Assembly (NCBI GenBank): GCA_051453625.1
Contig: JBOZIK010000001.1
Span: forward strand, 256,518,628-256,549,071
Reading direction: 5' to 3'
Source: Welwitschia mirabilis
Lineage: Eukaryota; Gnetophyta; Gnetopsida; Welwitschiales
Length of the DNA: 30,444 nucleotides
The position numbers and the translations under genes were made by a program. The notes under the pieces were generated by a model. It did no database searches. It had not been told where the DNA came from and saw only the letters and a list, made by a program, of their open reading frames with translations. This document shows, piece by piece, positions 9,245 to 19,846 of the stretch. Within the stretch, counting starts at the first letter, position 1. Every line of letters starts with the position of its first letter.

Positions 9245-11133
9245 CACTACAAGAAATATAGGCTTTTAAGGGATTTGTAAAATGCCTTAAAACATGTCTT
9301 AAATGCTTTTAAGGTGTTTCTTCATAAAATGTCTTAAATAACATCACCTTAAAAGATTACATACCTTTAAGGAGTTTTTAAGGATTTTTAATAAAAATCC
9401 TTAAAAGGTTTTTTGAGGTGTTTTTATAGAAACGTCTCAAAAGTGTTTTAAGGAATTTTTCAGAAAAATACCACAAAAGCACATGGTTGTTTAAGGTTTT
9501 TTTTTTTCCTTTTAAGGCATTCATTTGAATAAATAACTCAAAAGGTATAACTCAAAAAACAAAAAAAGCTATAACAAAATTTTATTGTAATAAACTTAGG
9601 AAGAGGCACAGTCTCTCTTTGGACACATCCACTACTAGACTGCACAACCTTGGCATTCAAAAAGCATGAAGCACCAATAGTCTTTTAAGTTTTACAAAGT
9701 GGTATCAAACTAGATAAAAAGGAAGAAAATATAAACCTTTTTTTATAAATAGCCTTATGGGAAAGTGGGCATGTCCTACCTCAAGTTGGAAGACAATACA
9801 AAATTTTGAAGATTAGCTCTTATTCACCACACCGAGCTTGTGGTTATTAGCAATAGCAGTAGTGCCATATCTGTTAGTTTTAGTTACTTGATACTAGTTT
9901 CTATCTTCAAAGATAGTTGAAGACACCTTTTGATAATTATGGGCTCCAATTTTTAGATCCTTATTTGGATTCATTTCATTAGATCTTTCTTTGTATCCAT
10001 TTTATCATCTTTGTAGTCTTTCAAGCTCTGTTCTTTATTTATGTATATTGCCTAAAGGATTAGCTGAGTACCTTTGAGATCAAACTCAATTCCATTTGGT
10101 ATCTGCAATGTAATAGCTTAAGATTATTTTGATTTAAATAATTTAGAGGTAAATTTTGGAGTTAAGCAATAGTCCAGAGGTTTTGTAGTTACCCCTACAA
10201 ATACATCTCTCTATAACACCATTAAGGAGGTTTAGATTCCAGCATTCAGAAATAGGAATAAGGAAAGAAGATAGAGCATGTATTGTAAACTAGACTTAGT
10301 ATTACACATCAGTGCATGGCTTCATAAAGAATGAAAGTATGGAAAAGAGAATGAAGAATACATGCTGCCTAGAGTGAGTTATACATCTAGATCAGGGTAT
10401 CTACTCATGTTACAACTTAATGATGCCTCATATTCTATATTAGAATGAGAGATCCTAGATGTTATGAAGCATAATTAAAATAGAGAATTTTAATACATCT
10501 AATGAGCTATAATCTACTTTATGAAGTGATAAAATAACATCAAAAATAATAATTTATGGTTTTTCTTTGTATTTAGTTGATCTTAAAGTAGTATTGGAAC
10601 ATTCAATGTGCAATCTATGATAATTTAAGTAAACTAATCATAAGGCTACTCATAGTGTACCTTCCAAAACAATTACTACTAGCAAGCTCATACAATTCTA
10701 TTATGCTTTTTGCTCCATTTAGTTTATCAAGATTTACTCATTTAGCTTCTTATTTAGTAGCAAGAAATAACCATTAAAAATAATCCTTATCTTCTTTTGT
10801 TCTACTCCATTTTATTTTTACTAACTGTTTAAGAAGGATTAAAAGTATTTTCAGAAAAATGCAATATATAGAAAATACCCATTTGAAGGAAAATATTACT
10901 CTTGAAAGAGTTATCATAAAACTAATTGCATTTTCTAGTCCCTTCAACTTTAACATGGCAAGATATCTAGATGTTTAATGATAGGCATATGAAACATATA
11001 GGTGGTAGCTATCTACCTCATCATCTTACATATCATACTTATACATGTAATGTTTGTACTACTCATTTATATCATCATGGAATGAAAGTAGTTACAGAAT
11101 TGGAAGTTCATGCACACAATGGAAAAGCTATGA
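9245..11133 (+). mobile_element. CACTA-headed copy B
   Basis: Starts CACTACAAGAAATATAGGCTTTTAAG, nearly identical to copy A, with the same kind of subterminal repeats to about 9545. The shared interior then follows directly, to about 11133. Copy B is a second, more compact version of the same non-autonomous element. It either inserted next to or into copy A or arose by segmental duplication. No 3' terminus or transposase was found. It carries the second SWEET-like exon. Confidence 0.75.
9971..10102 (-). pseudogene. SWEET sugar transporter last exon, copy B
   Basis: The - strand frame begins after a splice-acceptor-like attgcag (10103-10109) with IPNGIEFDLKGTQLIL, then a stop, then AIYIN. This is the SWEET seventh-helix block with the IPNG motif intact. 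The stop replaces the Tyr kept in copy A. A one-base loss relative to copy A shifts the frame in the tail, giving a stop at 9971-9973. The two copies decayed differently from one captured exon. Confidence 0.72.
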
Positions 11134-11671
11134 TTGTGGGATTCTATGATGTACTTTGAGTATGATAATGATGGTAAGAAAGTTATGTATGTAAGTTAAT
11201 TTACCATTTTGCTATGTTGTAAGATAATAACTAACTAAAATTAATTAGATAATACATGTAATAACTCAGTGAAAAATTGTGATCTTTGATGTTGTAATAA
11301 ACAATCATGTAATCATAAAAGATAGGACATATTAGATCCTTAGAACTTGCCATTTTTTCCATTTTATACTCATCTATAATTTTCTATGCTGGGATTGTAT
11401 CTTTAAACCAATGCACTTTGTGTGTTTAAGAAGATTACTATTAATAAGATTTTCCAAACCCACAATAACTTTGAGGCAAAAAATTATAGATTATATAATA
11501 GGAGCAAAATTAATGTAAGATGTTTATCATATGGATAAAGGAGTTTTCTTAGCTCTTCACATAAAAACTCATGATGTGTAAGCTTCAAACAATGTAGGAG
11601 AACAGTTAAGTTACTATACACAGGAAATTTTGCGGATCTCCTTTACTACATGTATTTGCATAGATAATGTA
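11134..11671. other. No recognised gene
   Basis: About 540 bases between copy B and the ABCB fragment. AT-rich. The last 60 bases may be the intron side of the ABCB exon, but no transporter residues could be read in them. Confidence 0.4.
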
Positions 11672-11880
11672 GAAGGATGTCATCATGCCTAAAATTTGTA
11701 GAGTCAGCTCTCAGATGCCTATGACTTTCTCTGCAATATTCCTGACTCTTATGACACCTAGGTGGGGGAAGGGGAATTCAACTTTCAGGTAGGCAGAAGC
11801 AGTGAATTGTCATGGCCAGATCCATAGTGAAGAACCCATCTATGTTGCTTCCTGATGAAGCCACCATTACCTTCAATTTC
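11672..11880 (+). pseudogene. ABCB transporter nucleotide-binding domain fragment
   Basis: ABCB proteins are ATP-driven membrane exporters; in plants some move auxin. The + strand encodes SDAYDFLCNIPDSYDT, a stop, then VGE, a match to the block before the ABC signature. After a frameshift near 11768 the other frame continues GRGIQLSGRQKQ, a stop, then IVMARSIVKNP and MLLPDEAT. The signature LSGGQ reads LSGRQ (11782-11796) and Walker B reads MLLPDE (11842-11859), with Pro in place of Leu before the catalytic Asp-Glu. Only this one exon-sized piece of a roughly 1250-residue protein is present, with at least two stops and a frameshift. It is a captured or stranded fragment. Confidence 0.85.
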
Positions 11881-12153
11881 TTATAGATAACACTTCCATG
11901 TTCCACCCTTTTTTGCTCATTCCCGCTCCTATAATCAATGAAGAACTAATCCCAAATAAAATACTTCAGTTTTTCCTATTCCTATTTTGACAACATTGGA
12001 ATTAATAAGCATGTAGCACTTCAAAATTGAGATATAACTTCACATGACTTCAGTGCTTCAAAATGCAGAGTATTAACATGCTCAGAATATTATAGTTCTC
12101 TTTATTTTAAATGGAAAATACCAACAAAATGCATTTTAAAAGTCATACTGCAA

Positions 12154-12378
12154 TTATTCTGGAAAGAATGCATCTCCTCCAGTTTTGGCATTTATAGTAG
12201 TTACAGGTTTTTCAAGGCTATCATCAATTAAGAAAGGAACTGTAACCTCCATACGAAACCAAAAATGACTTGACAATTTACATTCCTTCATTCTCAAGTA
12301 GCTTGTACATTTAGACATTTCAGTTATCTTTCTCTTTATATTTATTTTATTACCCAAAGGTGCTTGGCCTATCATCAT
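12154..12378 (-). pseudogene. Unrecognised coding-like exon, third of cluster
   Basis: A 74-codon open - strand frame ending at a stop (12154-12156), with a balanced, globular-looking composition (KECKLSSHFWFRMEV, VPFLIDD, TINAKTGGDAFFPE). It lies downstream of two other coding-like stretches on the same strand and may be a later exon of the same host gene. I do not recognise the family. The frame is open but lacks any supporting promoter or intact gene context. Confidence 0.35.
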
Positions 12379-12597
12379 TATCTCAAGTAAAGAATGACAT
12401 TGAATTAAGTACTAGACTTATTAGAATGGGTTGTTTTGGCAGTGAATTAGCACAATCTATGGCTTCTTGACTTGCAAAGAAGCCTGATAAATTTTAGCCA
12501 TGTTAAAAGAGTCTAAGACATTATAAACTGGACTTGGTATTGTACCCTCTGATAGTGATGATGAATGAATGCTCTTCCTAATACTCTAAAGACATTC

Positions 12598-12936
12598 TCA
12601 ACTCTGATTAACCTTCTCGTGCATTTTCCTAAGGTCATAAGTTGAGCCACAACACAGGCACTGACATGAAGAATACTGTCTTATGTCATCAATAGATTTG
12701 AATAGAAGGAGATAGGTAATTTTATTTATCCTTTGCAATTCCTTTTCATCAACAAAAATCTTTAGCTCCCAATAATGATGATGAACATATCTAATGAGGT
12801 CTTCTGAAAGTGCCCTTTCCAAATGTATAGAACCATTTAAAACTATGCCATTGTAAGCATGATTTGAACATTTGAATGATGACAAGCCTAAATTAGAAAA
12901 ATTCAATTGAGACTTGAGAGCATGACCTGCATACAC
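12598..12936 (-). pseudogene. Unrecognised 112-codon ORF, second of cluster
   Basis: The longest clean, gap-free ORF in the insert. It contains NGSIHLERALSEDLIRYV, WELKIFVDEKELQRI, then CQCLCCGSTYDLRKMHEKV; the CxCxxC spacing could bind a metal, though that is inference. The amino-acid mix looks like a real globular protein rather than a chance AT-rich frame. The same frame extends upstream of the Met through HVYAG without a stop for several codons, so the Met is probably not the original start. It lies just downstream of the 12962-13156 stretch. Family unknown. Confidence 0.45.
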
Positions 12937-12961
12937 ATGAAAACATATGATGTTGCTTCAA

Positions 12962-13156
12962 TCATTTTTGTTTATCTTTGAGCCTAATTTCTCCCATTTG
13001 TGGACCATAGCATAACTTAAAGGGGAAACCTAGGATTTGCATCTCTTTTGCTGTCAATGCTCTCAGCGCCACCACTGGTACTTTGACCACTCCATTCATG
13101 TCCTCTATTTTTAGAGTGTTTTTCACAAATGCAGTGAAAATGAAGATAGATGGGAA
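12962..13156 (-). pseudogene. Unrecognised coding-like exon, first of cluster
   Basis: A - strand open frame of 64 codons after an acceptor-like ctatctag. It reads FVKNTLKIEDMNGVVKVPVV, then ALTAKEMQILGFPFKLCYGP, and stops at 12962-12964. The composition is strongly protein-like. The next ORF (12598-12936) starts only 26 bases further on in another frame, so the two may be one exon broken by a frameshift. I do not recognise the family. Confidence 0.42.
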
Positions 13157-13189
13157 CTAGATAGTAAATTTTTAGCCTGTAAAATTGCT

Positions 13190-13340
13190 TGATGATTTAT
13201 TAAAGTTGGTTGATTTGGTACTTGAGTTTGGCTAGAAGAATGTGAAACAAAAAGAAGCTATAGATGAGATTTTAACCAAAAAATATCTCTAAAATAAAGA
13301 TGCACAAAAAGGGCTTAAAGGCAATATTCACATTAACAAG
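13190..13340 (+). pseudogene. Short coding-like stretch, family unknown
   Basis: The + strand frame reads VKLLDDLLKLVDLVLEFG, a stop, KNVKQKEAIDEILTKKYL, a stop, then NKDAQKGLKGN. It is Leu/Lys-rich and amphipathic, so it could be a helical segment of a host protein, but AT-rich DNA can give such frames by chance. No family recognised. Confidence 0.25.
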
Positions 13341-13344
13341 GGAC

Positions 13345-15503
13345 CAAAAAACATCATATAGCTAATATCATCCTTGTTTTGAGAGAATAGCTAGGAGAAG
13401 GCATCCATTAATCTCAAATAAAACCATGGGTTATATTGCTAATGATGATGATGTATTTGCTTCCTTTTTAAGGGGAACACATATTTTTAAAAGCTAAAGA
13501 GACTATTAGAAACCACATCTATAAAGCATTGCAGATTGACCCTTTATATTTCTTCATCTAATCCATAGTTTCTATGGATTACTCCTCCTCATTCTTCTTT
13601 CCAAGTATATTTTGAGAATGAATACCATCATGAGTTTTTATCTTTGCAAAAGAAGGATCTCTATTAACTTTTTCAGCTAAAGTTCTAAAACATCTAGGAT
13701 AGAGTTTACATAATCCTTATATTTGAGAAGGATGAAGAAACCAATATGAATTTCTGAATAAAACAAAGTGCTACTTGTTATCTTGAGGAAGATATTTATT
13801 TTTGGTATGCGGCTCTAGCTTGTTCTTTACTCCTAGAAGAGATGACATGATATTTGATGCTTGGCTTGCTCTTGCAATGTTTGAACATTGAAGATAACTA
13901 TGCATAAATGAAGAACTTTGATTTTCAATGCCCATTGTAGATGATGTATTTCCTTGAATAATGTCTTTGAGAGCATGCAGAGAGGGGGTACATACAATAT
14001 CATGGCACCTTTTGGTTGATAATATAGTTTCATTTTGAAGATTATGGGCATCTCTGGTTTCATTTTGAAGATTAAAATTAAGCTTATCAAGATGCCATGT
14101 CTACAATGAAATATTAATAGAGAATAAAGATTAATAGAGATCTAAACTAAGCCTTAGGAAACAGAATTCAAGTTGATCATGTCTTCCTTCATTATCGAGA
14201 GAGAGAAATCCAAATTTTGCAAGCCTTTTGTAGGTATAATGGACTTCAAAACTTAAACATGTCTTTAGAAGGTAAGCAATATTCATTTTTTTTCTTATAC
14301 TTTAATTGCTTCAATGCAGCTCTGTGATAAATCAAATGAAAACAATGTTAAAATACTATAAGAAAGACATTGAAATTGTAGAGAGGCATGCCTAAAATAA
14401 TAAAACATTATTATTGGATAATTTAGACATATGCCTTTACATAATTACTTGTTATATAAATATCATTGAAGTAATCGTCTGTGAAATTAAAACTGTAGAG
14501 CAATATAAGAGGCAATCAATTATTAAATTAGAATTTTGATGTTAGTATTGAGCAATTACCTTTGTTGTGTACATTGCAGAGTAAAAGTCTGAGATCTTAA
14601 ATGCTCAACTGAGCTCAGCCTGCAATGCCAATACCAAAAGCATAGTAATTACAATTGACATCTAGAATAAGTACTTCAAATGAATAATAGCATACTATTA
14701 TACTACATTACTTTAATGAACTCACATGTCCTGAAGTGGTATATATGGTACCCGATTCATTTTTATTTCCTTCATTGGGATTATTTTTTCACCTTTTATT
14801 TGCACAGACTTGATACCAATTTTATTGGAAGGTGAAAATGGTGAAGTAACCTAGTCAAAATAAACTATGTTGTGTTAAAGAACAAACCTTTCAGACATTT
14901 GTTAGAGATACAAATCATAGAAGTAAATTAGTCACAAAAGTAAGGATGTTCAAATATATTTTTTTTACCAGTTATTCTGTTTCTATCTTTAAACTTCAAA
15001 ATTATGAAACATTTACAGACAAAACTCACATCAACATTTTGATATAACTACACAAGATCAATCAAATTTCCTTGGCCTTACATAATAGATCATGTAAAAA
15101 ATGCTTTTTAAAATAAAAGTTCACATAAATTTTAATCTTTTATAAGATACACAAATTTTCCATAGTAAGAAACGAAAAACATTACTTTATTTCATGAAAG
15201 AACGCAGATGAAATTAGCCTGAAGCAACATCAATAAAAAAGAAAGTAAACCAATTTTCAAAGAGTTCAAAAATAAGGCCAGATAAAGGGAGGATCTAACT
15301 AAATAAGGCAAGAAAGCAAGTGCGGTAATCATATCATATCAATAGTGCCATTCATAAGCAATGAATAAAATAGTAGACTATCATCCTATTTTGGTTTCAC
15401 TTTTAAGCCTATGCAGTACTTGTAATCATATCTAGAGACATTTCCTAGACTAGTGACTAATAACATGATGATGCTGTAAAAAAGAGAGGGTTAAGAAACA
15501 TCT
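13345..15503. other. No recognised gene; one small hairpin
   Basis: About 2.1 kb, AT-rich. A possible small exon-intron-exon pattern is seen at about 14190-14345 (donor gtaagcaat at 14272, acceptor cttcaatgcag at 14309-14319), but the flanking frames match nothing I know. The rest holds short chance frames. Confidence 0.4.
14786..14838. repeat. Inverted repeat with 10-base perfect arms
   Basis: ttttcacctt at 14786-14795 pairs with aaggtgaaaa at 14829-14838 around a 33-base loop. It is not followed by a T-run and is not next to a gene. It may be chance or the relic of a small inverted-repeat element. Confidence 0.4.
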
Positions 15504-15836
15504 ATGTCAGCAACATTTGTTTTTGAGGAAGTGAAGAATTTCTTATACAATGAATGTCTGGAAGAGGACATTAGCTTAGTTGAATCTCTATTAACTCCAA
15601 CTCCTTTATTTAGCTCTATAGAAACTCTGGACCTTTCAAAAGAAAATTATGGTAGAATCAGAAGACTCTACATAATGTTGATGTAAGATAAATTATTTCT
15701 TCCTAAATACCAAGTGTACATAATAAATTAAAATCTTCTTGAAAAGGTCTCCAAACTAGAAGTCAATGATCATTCGCCCTTCATTTCATATCCTGAATAG
15801 CTGAGCAATATGCTTGTTTACATTTCCCTCCTTTGA
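15504..15836 (+). pseudogene. Methylesterase (MES, alpha/beta hydrolase) C-terminal exon
   Basis: The plant MES family hydrolyses methyl esters of salicylate, jasmonate or auxin, and includes hydroxynitrile-lyase relatives. One continuous + frame of 110 codons matches the C-terminal 40% of the roughly 260-residue family. It has FLYNECLEEDISLVESLL near the start (family LY..SP.EDL.LA..L), LSKENYGRIRRLYI (family S.E.YGSV.RVYI), DK..P (15687 on), and NDHSPF containing the catalytic-His position (His codon 15771-15773). It ends at a stop at 15834-15836 where the family ends. Three in-frame stops (15684, 15729 and the tag in PEtagLS near 15798) kill it. The Ser and Asp of the triad lie in upstream exons that are absent. 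A captured last exon. Confidence 0.78.
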
Positions 15837-17519
15837 AACACTACTATTGTATTTACATTACATGACCCAAAAGACAACCTTCTCGAATGCTACAGAACTC
15901 TTCCAGCCTTGGATTGATTTTCACACTAGCCATATGAGACATAAATAACTTATGAAAAACTGTATTTTAGTTTATTGTGAGGGTGTGTTCTCTTCAATCT
16001 CTAGTGATGTTAGAGAAGGGAAAAGCAGAGGGCCATAGAAGTCATATGTCTGGTGTTCTTATTAAATAAAATTTATAAGAATTATGGAATAGAAGTTGAT
16101 GGGTGTGGGTGTGCGTACTTTGAGAGTCTTCAAAATACAGTTGCCACTTTCTTTGTTCCATAGGGGCAGACTGCACTTGCTTACTACCAATGAATAGAAA
16201 TTGAATTCTTCCAAGGCTATATTGTTTAATGTAAAGTTTGATAAAACTACAAACCTATATTACAAATACTATAACTTATATAATATACAAAATCATTACA
16301 AGAAAACAAGAATTACGAAAAATAGTCAAAAAATCATTGATATTTATACAATAGAATTTTTATTGGAAACACGTCTTATGTGAGGGCTATTTATAAGAAA
16401 ATTCTTATTCTTCCCTGTCTATAACCATTGCTTCATAGTTCAATACAAGTATGGTATATGCTATAGAAAAATGAAAATACAAATCCCTTGAAAATTTCAA
16501 GGCAAGATAAATAGAATAAAAGAAATTACTATATATGGAAAAAAGGGGAGAAAATTCCTAAAGAATTTGCATTCATATTACTTTAAGGATAAAGAAAAAA
16601 CATTTAATCAGATGGTGTCCTCAAACTAAAAGATATTTAAACCCTATCACTAAAGTTGAAGTGGCAAACGATACCTTTTACATCAAAGAGTTCTCTAAGA
16701 AAGTATGGATGTAATAGTATCTTCATCTCTTTGTCCGATACAAATTTATCAATTTTAATAGAAAGTTTGGACACATGTTTCAATGATAAACGATAATTTT
16801 TTCCTATAGTTAAATTAACATCTGAAGATAACTGATCTAGATGAAGCTAACAGTACAAAACCTGGGAGTGACTTTTTCTAAAATGATAAATGTAGATCAA
16901 AACTAAGAGTAAAATAATGATATTTTATGGTTTTTCTTTGTTCATATCACCTGTCTTATCATGACATGTCTAAAATATTATCTAATTATCATATAAATAG
17001 TGCCTGCAGATGCTAAAAGCCTAATTAACTGTTCCTCTTTCTCCTAAAACCTCTATATTTTTTTCTGTTTCCTTGGTTGATGCTGTGCCCATAGTAGGAC
17101 TCTAAGCATACCACCTATATTCAGTGAACAAGCTTAAGGATGATAAAAAATCACATATATTTATTACTAGTTTGAGTCACTGTAGTGCTAGAGTCTTTTT
17201 TCAAAACATATTTATAGTCATTGTACAATGAATTTAGAAAGATTTTTCAATGGACAAAGGAGTAGAGACCAGACCAGTCTGCCTAGCTGCCTACCCTTAA
17301 AATGATACTTATGTGAGAGAATTTAACAACCCTAAAAGTGGCACCATACATTTGTCCCTAACTATCCACTCTCTTAACTGCCTGCATTTGGCACAGAGGG
17401 TATTCATAACTTTGCAGGCCTTCTCTATTCCAGAACATGCACCCTGTATCCATCATATCAAATCAAATGTTGATGTTAGAACATTTGATTCCAAATCTTA
17501 AAAGAAGAATAAAGCCAAA
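15837..17519. other. No recognised gene
   Basis: About 1.7 kb, AT-rich, with short frames only (for example + 16201-16383 and + 17313-17501) whose composition is Asn/Tyr/Ile-heavy or matches nothing known. A gtgtgggtgtgcgt stretch lies near 16102. Confidence 0.4.
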
Positions 17520-17716
17520 CATTGAATCTGAAAGAGGTTTGATATACTAACCTAAAGAAAATGGTGCTTAGGATTTGTCACAGCCTTTTTTTAGCCACCC
17601 TTTATTATCTAAAAATGCAAGGGATCCATCAGATGCAGTTCCCCAGTATAAAGGCACATTGCCTTCTTGTCCTGCACCACACAAGCATCTTGCTTTATCA
17701 ATACACCAGAAAGAAG
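17520..17716 (-). pseudogene. DUF3700 / aluminium-induced (TSJT1-type) protein fragment
   Basis: The - strand encodes GNVPLYWGTASDGSLAFLDN, then GWLKKGCDKS, a stop, APFSLG, a stop, YI. This follows the plant DUF3700 family (YGL and LRDR motif proteins related to class II glutamine amidotransferases) in order: VPLYWG..ADGS, then K..CGKS.APFP.GC.F. Upstream residues FWCIDKARCLCGAG fit the preceding strand. The family is induced by aluminium, stress or sugar starvation. Only about 60 of roughly 240 residues remain, with stops in the conserved APFP block, so it is a dead captured fragment. It sits close to the right edge of the insert. Confidence 0.75.
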
Positions 17717-17849
17717 ACAATCGCATATGAAACAAAAACCATAACAACCTCTGTACAGAAAGTAATTGGATATCACTTAAATGAAAAAGGATGAGCAAAG
17801 AAAAATTGTAATAAAACACTGAATTATTAGCAAAACATTTTAATATGAA

Positions 17850-19218
17850 TGATATTTTGAGTTGGTTTCTGTATTCCAAGCATTTATTCTAATTTACTTG
17901 AATTATTTAAAAATTTACTAATAAAATGAGACAAGTTCTTAACCTTTAGAGAAAGTTTAGAGTTTTCAGTTTAGACCATTTTGTACTTTGTCTCTAACTC
18001 CTCTTTTTCCTTAGTTAGAACCTTTATTATTTTTTTTAGATCATTAATATGTTTTGTCAATTTTTCACACTCCAAGTAAAGTTCCTAGAAAGTGTCTTTA
18101 ATTTCATTTTGATCTTCTTCAATTAGATCTAATTCATTAGGTTTAGATGAGTAAGACAAGTTCTTTAAGGAAGGAATTATTACCATAAATGAAAGTTTTT
18201 AATTTTCATATGACTCTTGGCCTAAGCTACTATCATTGTCTTCATCTACATTATCTCATGTAGCAATGAAAGATGATGCCTTTGACTTTCTTTGATCTTT
18301 TCTATTATTTAGACATTCATTTGAAACATGGCCATAACCTTTACAAGAATAACATTAAATCTCCTTCCCTTTTTCTTGATCTTTTCTGACTTGGATTAAC
18401 CTCTTTTTGATCCTCTACTTCATTCACCTTTCTTTCTTTTATGAAAGAACTTTTAAATCTTTTTGCTAGAAGGGAAACTTCATCATTATTAAGGTCTTCA
18501 TCTGATTTTTCTAATCCATATTCTTCTTGCATACTTTTCAAAGAAAGACTTTTCTTTCTATCCTTAGTAACTTTAATTCATAAGTTTGAAGATTACCTTG
18601 TAATTCCTCAAGCGCCATTTGATTGATGTTCTTATTTTCTTTAATGATCATGACCTTCAAATCAAAATGTTTTGGGAGAGATCTTAACGCTTTTTGAACC
18701 ACTTTGCTTTTTTCATTCTTTTGCTTAAACTTGCCATAGATTTTATAATGTCTGTTAGTCTAGCAAAGAACTCTTAAAGTATCTCCTTTTCATCCATGCA
18801 AATGTCTTTAAACTTGGAAATGAGCATGTGAAATTTGACCTACTTAATAGTAGATATTCCTTTATGTGCTATTTCAAAGATGTTCCAAGCTTCTTTTGCA
18901 TATTCACAGTTCATGATTCTTTTAAACTCATCTGCACATACTACACAAAAAATTGCATTAAGCGTACAGGTGTCTAGGGTAGCTTTGGATTTATCAGTTG
19001 GAGGGTCCATTGATCTTGAGTTTTTGCTACCACAATGATGTTTCCATGGGCATTGGTTTTGGCTAGAGTGAGCATAGTGTAACCATTATATATTATGTTT
19101 TCTATGTTTACATCTAGGAATCTAGAAAATATTTTCATATGGACCTTCCAATAGGAATAATTTATCCCATCAAATATGTGTGAATGATGGTAGAAAATCC
19201 ATTTGAAGGATTACTCAT
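17850..19218 (-). pseudogene. Copia gag, broken
   Basis: Gag forms the virus-like particle. The - strand frame starts at an ATG at 19216-19218, about 50 bases after the primer site. After an early frameshift it carries FDGINYSYWKVHMKIFSRFL (the copia FDG.NY..W motif) and then ADEFKRIMNCEYAKEAWNIF with GISTIKV, typical of the UBN2/gag domain. A zinc knuckle, CxxCxxxxH, lies near 18350-18330 (CKGYGHVSNEC). A Lys/Glu-rich coiled-coil region (about 18120-17940) and FISKFLNN..SKLE..LGIQKP end it near 17850, where the insert begins. Many stops. Roughly the last hundred codons of gag and the protease active site are missing. Confidence 0.88.
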
Positions 19219-19270
19219 TTTTAGGGTTCAGAAGTCTAGACTTGTTAGGATCTAATAATGACTCTACCTA

Positions 19271-19282
19271 GCCTTGATACCA
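19271..19282 (-). other. Primer binding site, initiator tRNA-Met type
   Basis: Read on the - strand it is TGGTATCAAGGC, two bases beyond the LTR end. It closely resembles TGGTATCAGAGC, complementary to the 3' end of plant initiator tRNA-Met, the usual primer of copia elements. Confidence 0.88.
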
Positions 19283-19846
19283 AAGGAAGGACAAGTTAAA
19301 TAGGATTTAAAAATTAAACAAATATATTCACAAGCTATCTCCACAAGAAATGAATACTAAAACATTTGTGTAGATGAAAAATTGGAAATAATCTAAAAGT
19401 AAAGAACTAAAAGCACAAAAGTATTAATAGAGATGAACATAATTTATAGTGGTTTAGAAAATCTCCTACTTTACTCTCAGCAATTAGCTTTTATCCAAGC
19501 CTGAGCTAGATATTCTTTAATCACTTTTCAAGTATTCTATTTTCACTTGTAACCTTTATAATCAGACTTTTCTAAGGCTTAGTCTCAATCTTTAGAAAGG
19601 ATGTGATGTGGTGATAATGGCATGCTATAATGCACAGGTTCCACTAGATCTCTAGCCAAGAGTAATATTGCTACACTACTTGAGATGATAGTATAATCCA
19701 TGAATGTACAGTGCACCTAAGTAACCAAATATAAATGATAACAATAACTATTTATTCATCTTTAGTTAGATAGAGGATGTGACAATGAGTTCTATAAAGA
19801 TTCCCAAAAGTGGTACTAAAGTGGTTCAGTAATTTTGACTATTGAC

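Larger units (their letters stand above)
6229..17850. mobile_element. 11.6 kb insert in copia: CACTA ends plus gene fragments
   Basis: The insert begins exactly with CACTACAAGAAATATAGG, the terminal sequence of plant CACTA (En/Spm) transposons, and interrupts the copia protease. Copia gag resumes near 17850, but roughly a hundred codons of copia sequence are missing there, and no reverse-complement CACTA end (TTTCTTGTAGTG) was found. The right boundary is therefore a deletion or rearrangement rather than a clean transposon end. No transposase motif was recognised inside. The contents are two CACTA-headed copies (6229 and 9245) followed by fragments of at least three more host gene families. 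Confidence 0.7.

Noticed and set aside
17166-17190. ctgtagtg near 17180 as the missing CACTA 3' terminus
   Set aside because: It lacks the TTTCTTGTAGTG sequence and no subterminal AAGGCATTT-type repeats lie next to it.
18441-19038. + strand ORFs at 18441-18626 and 18835-19038
   Set aside because: Antisense to copia gag, which is clear on the - strand.
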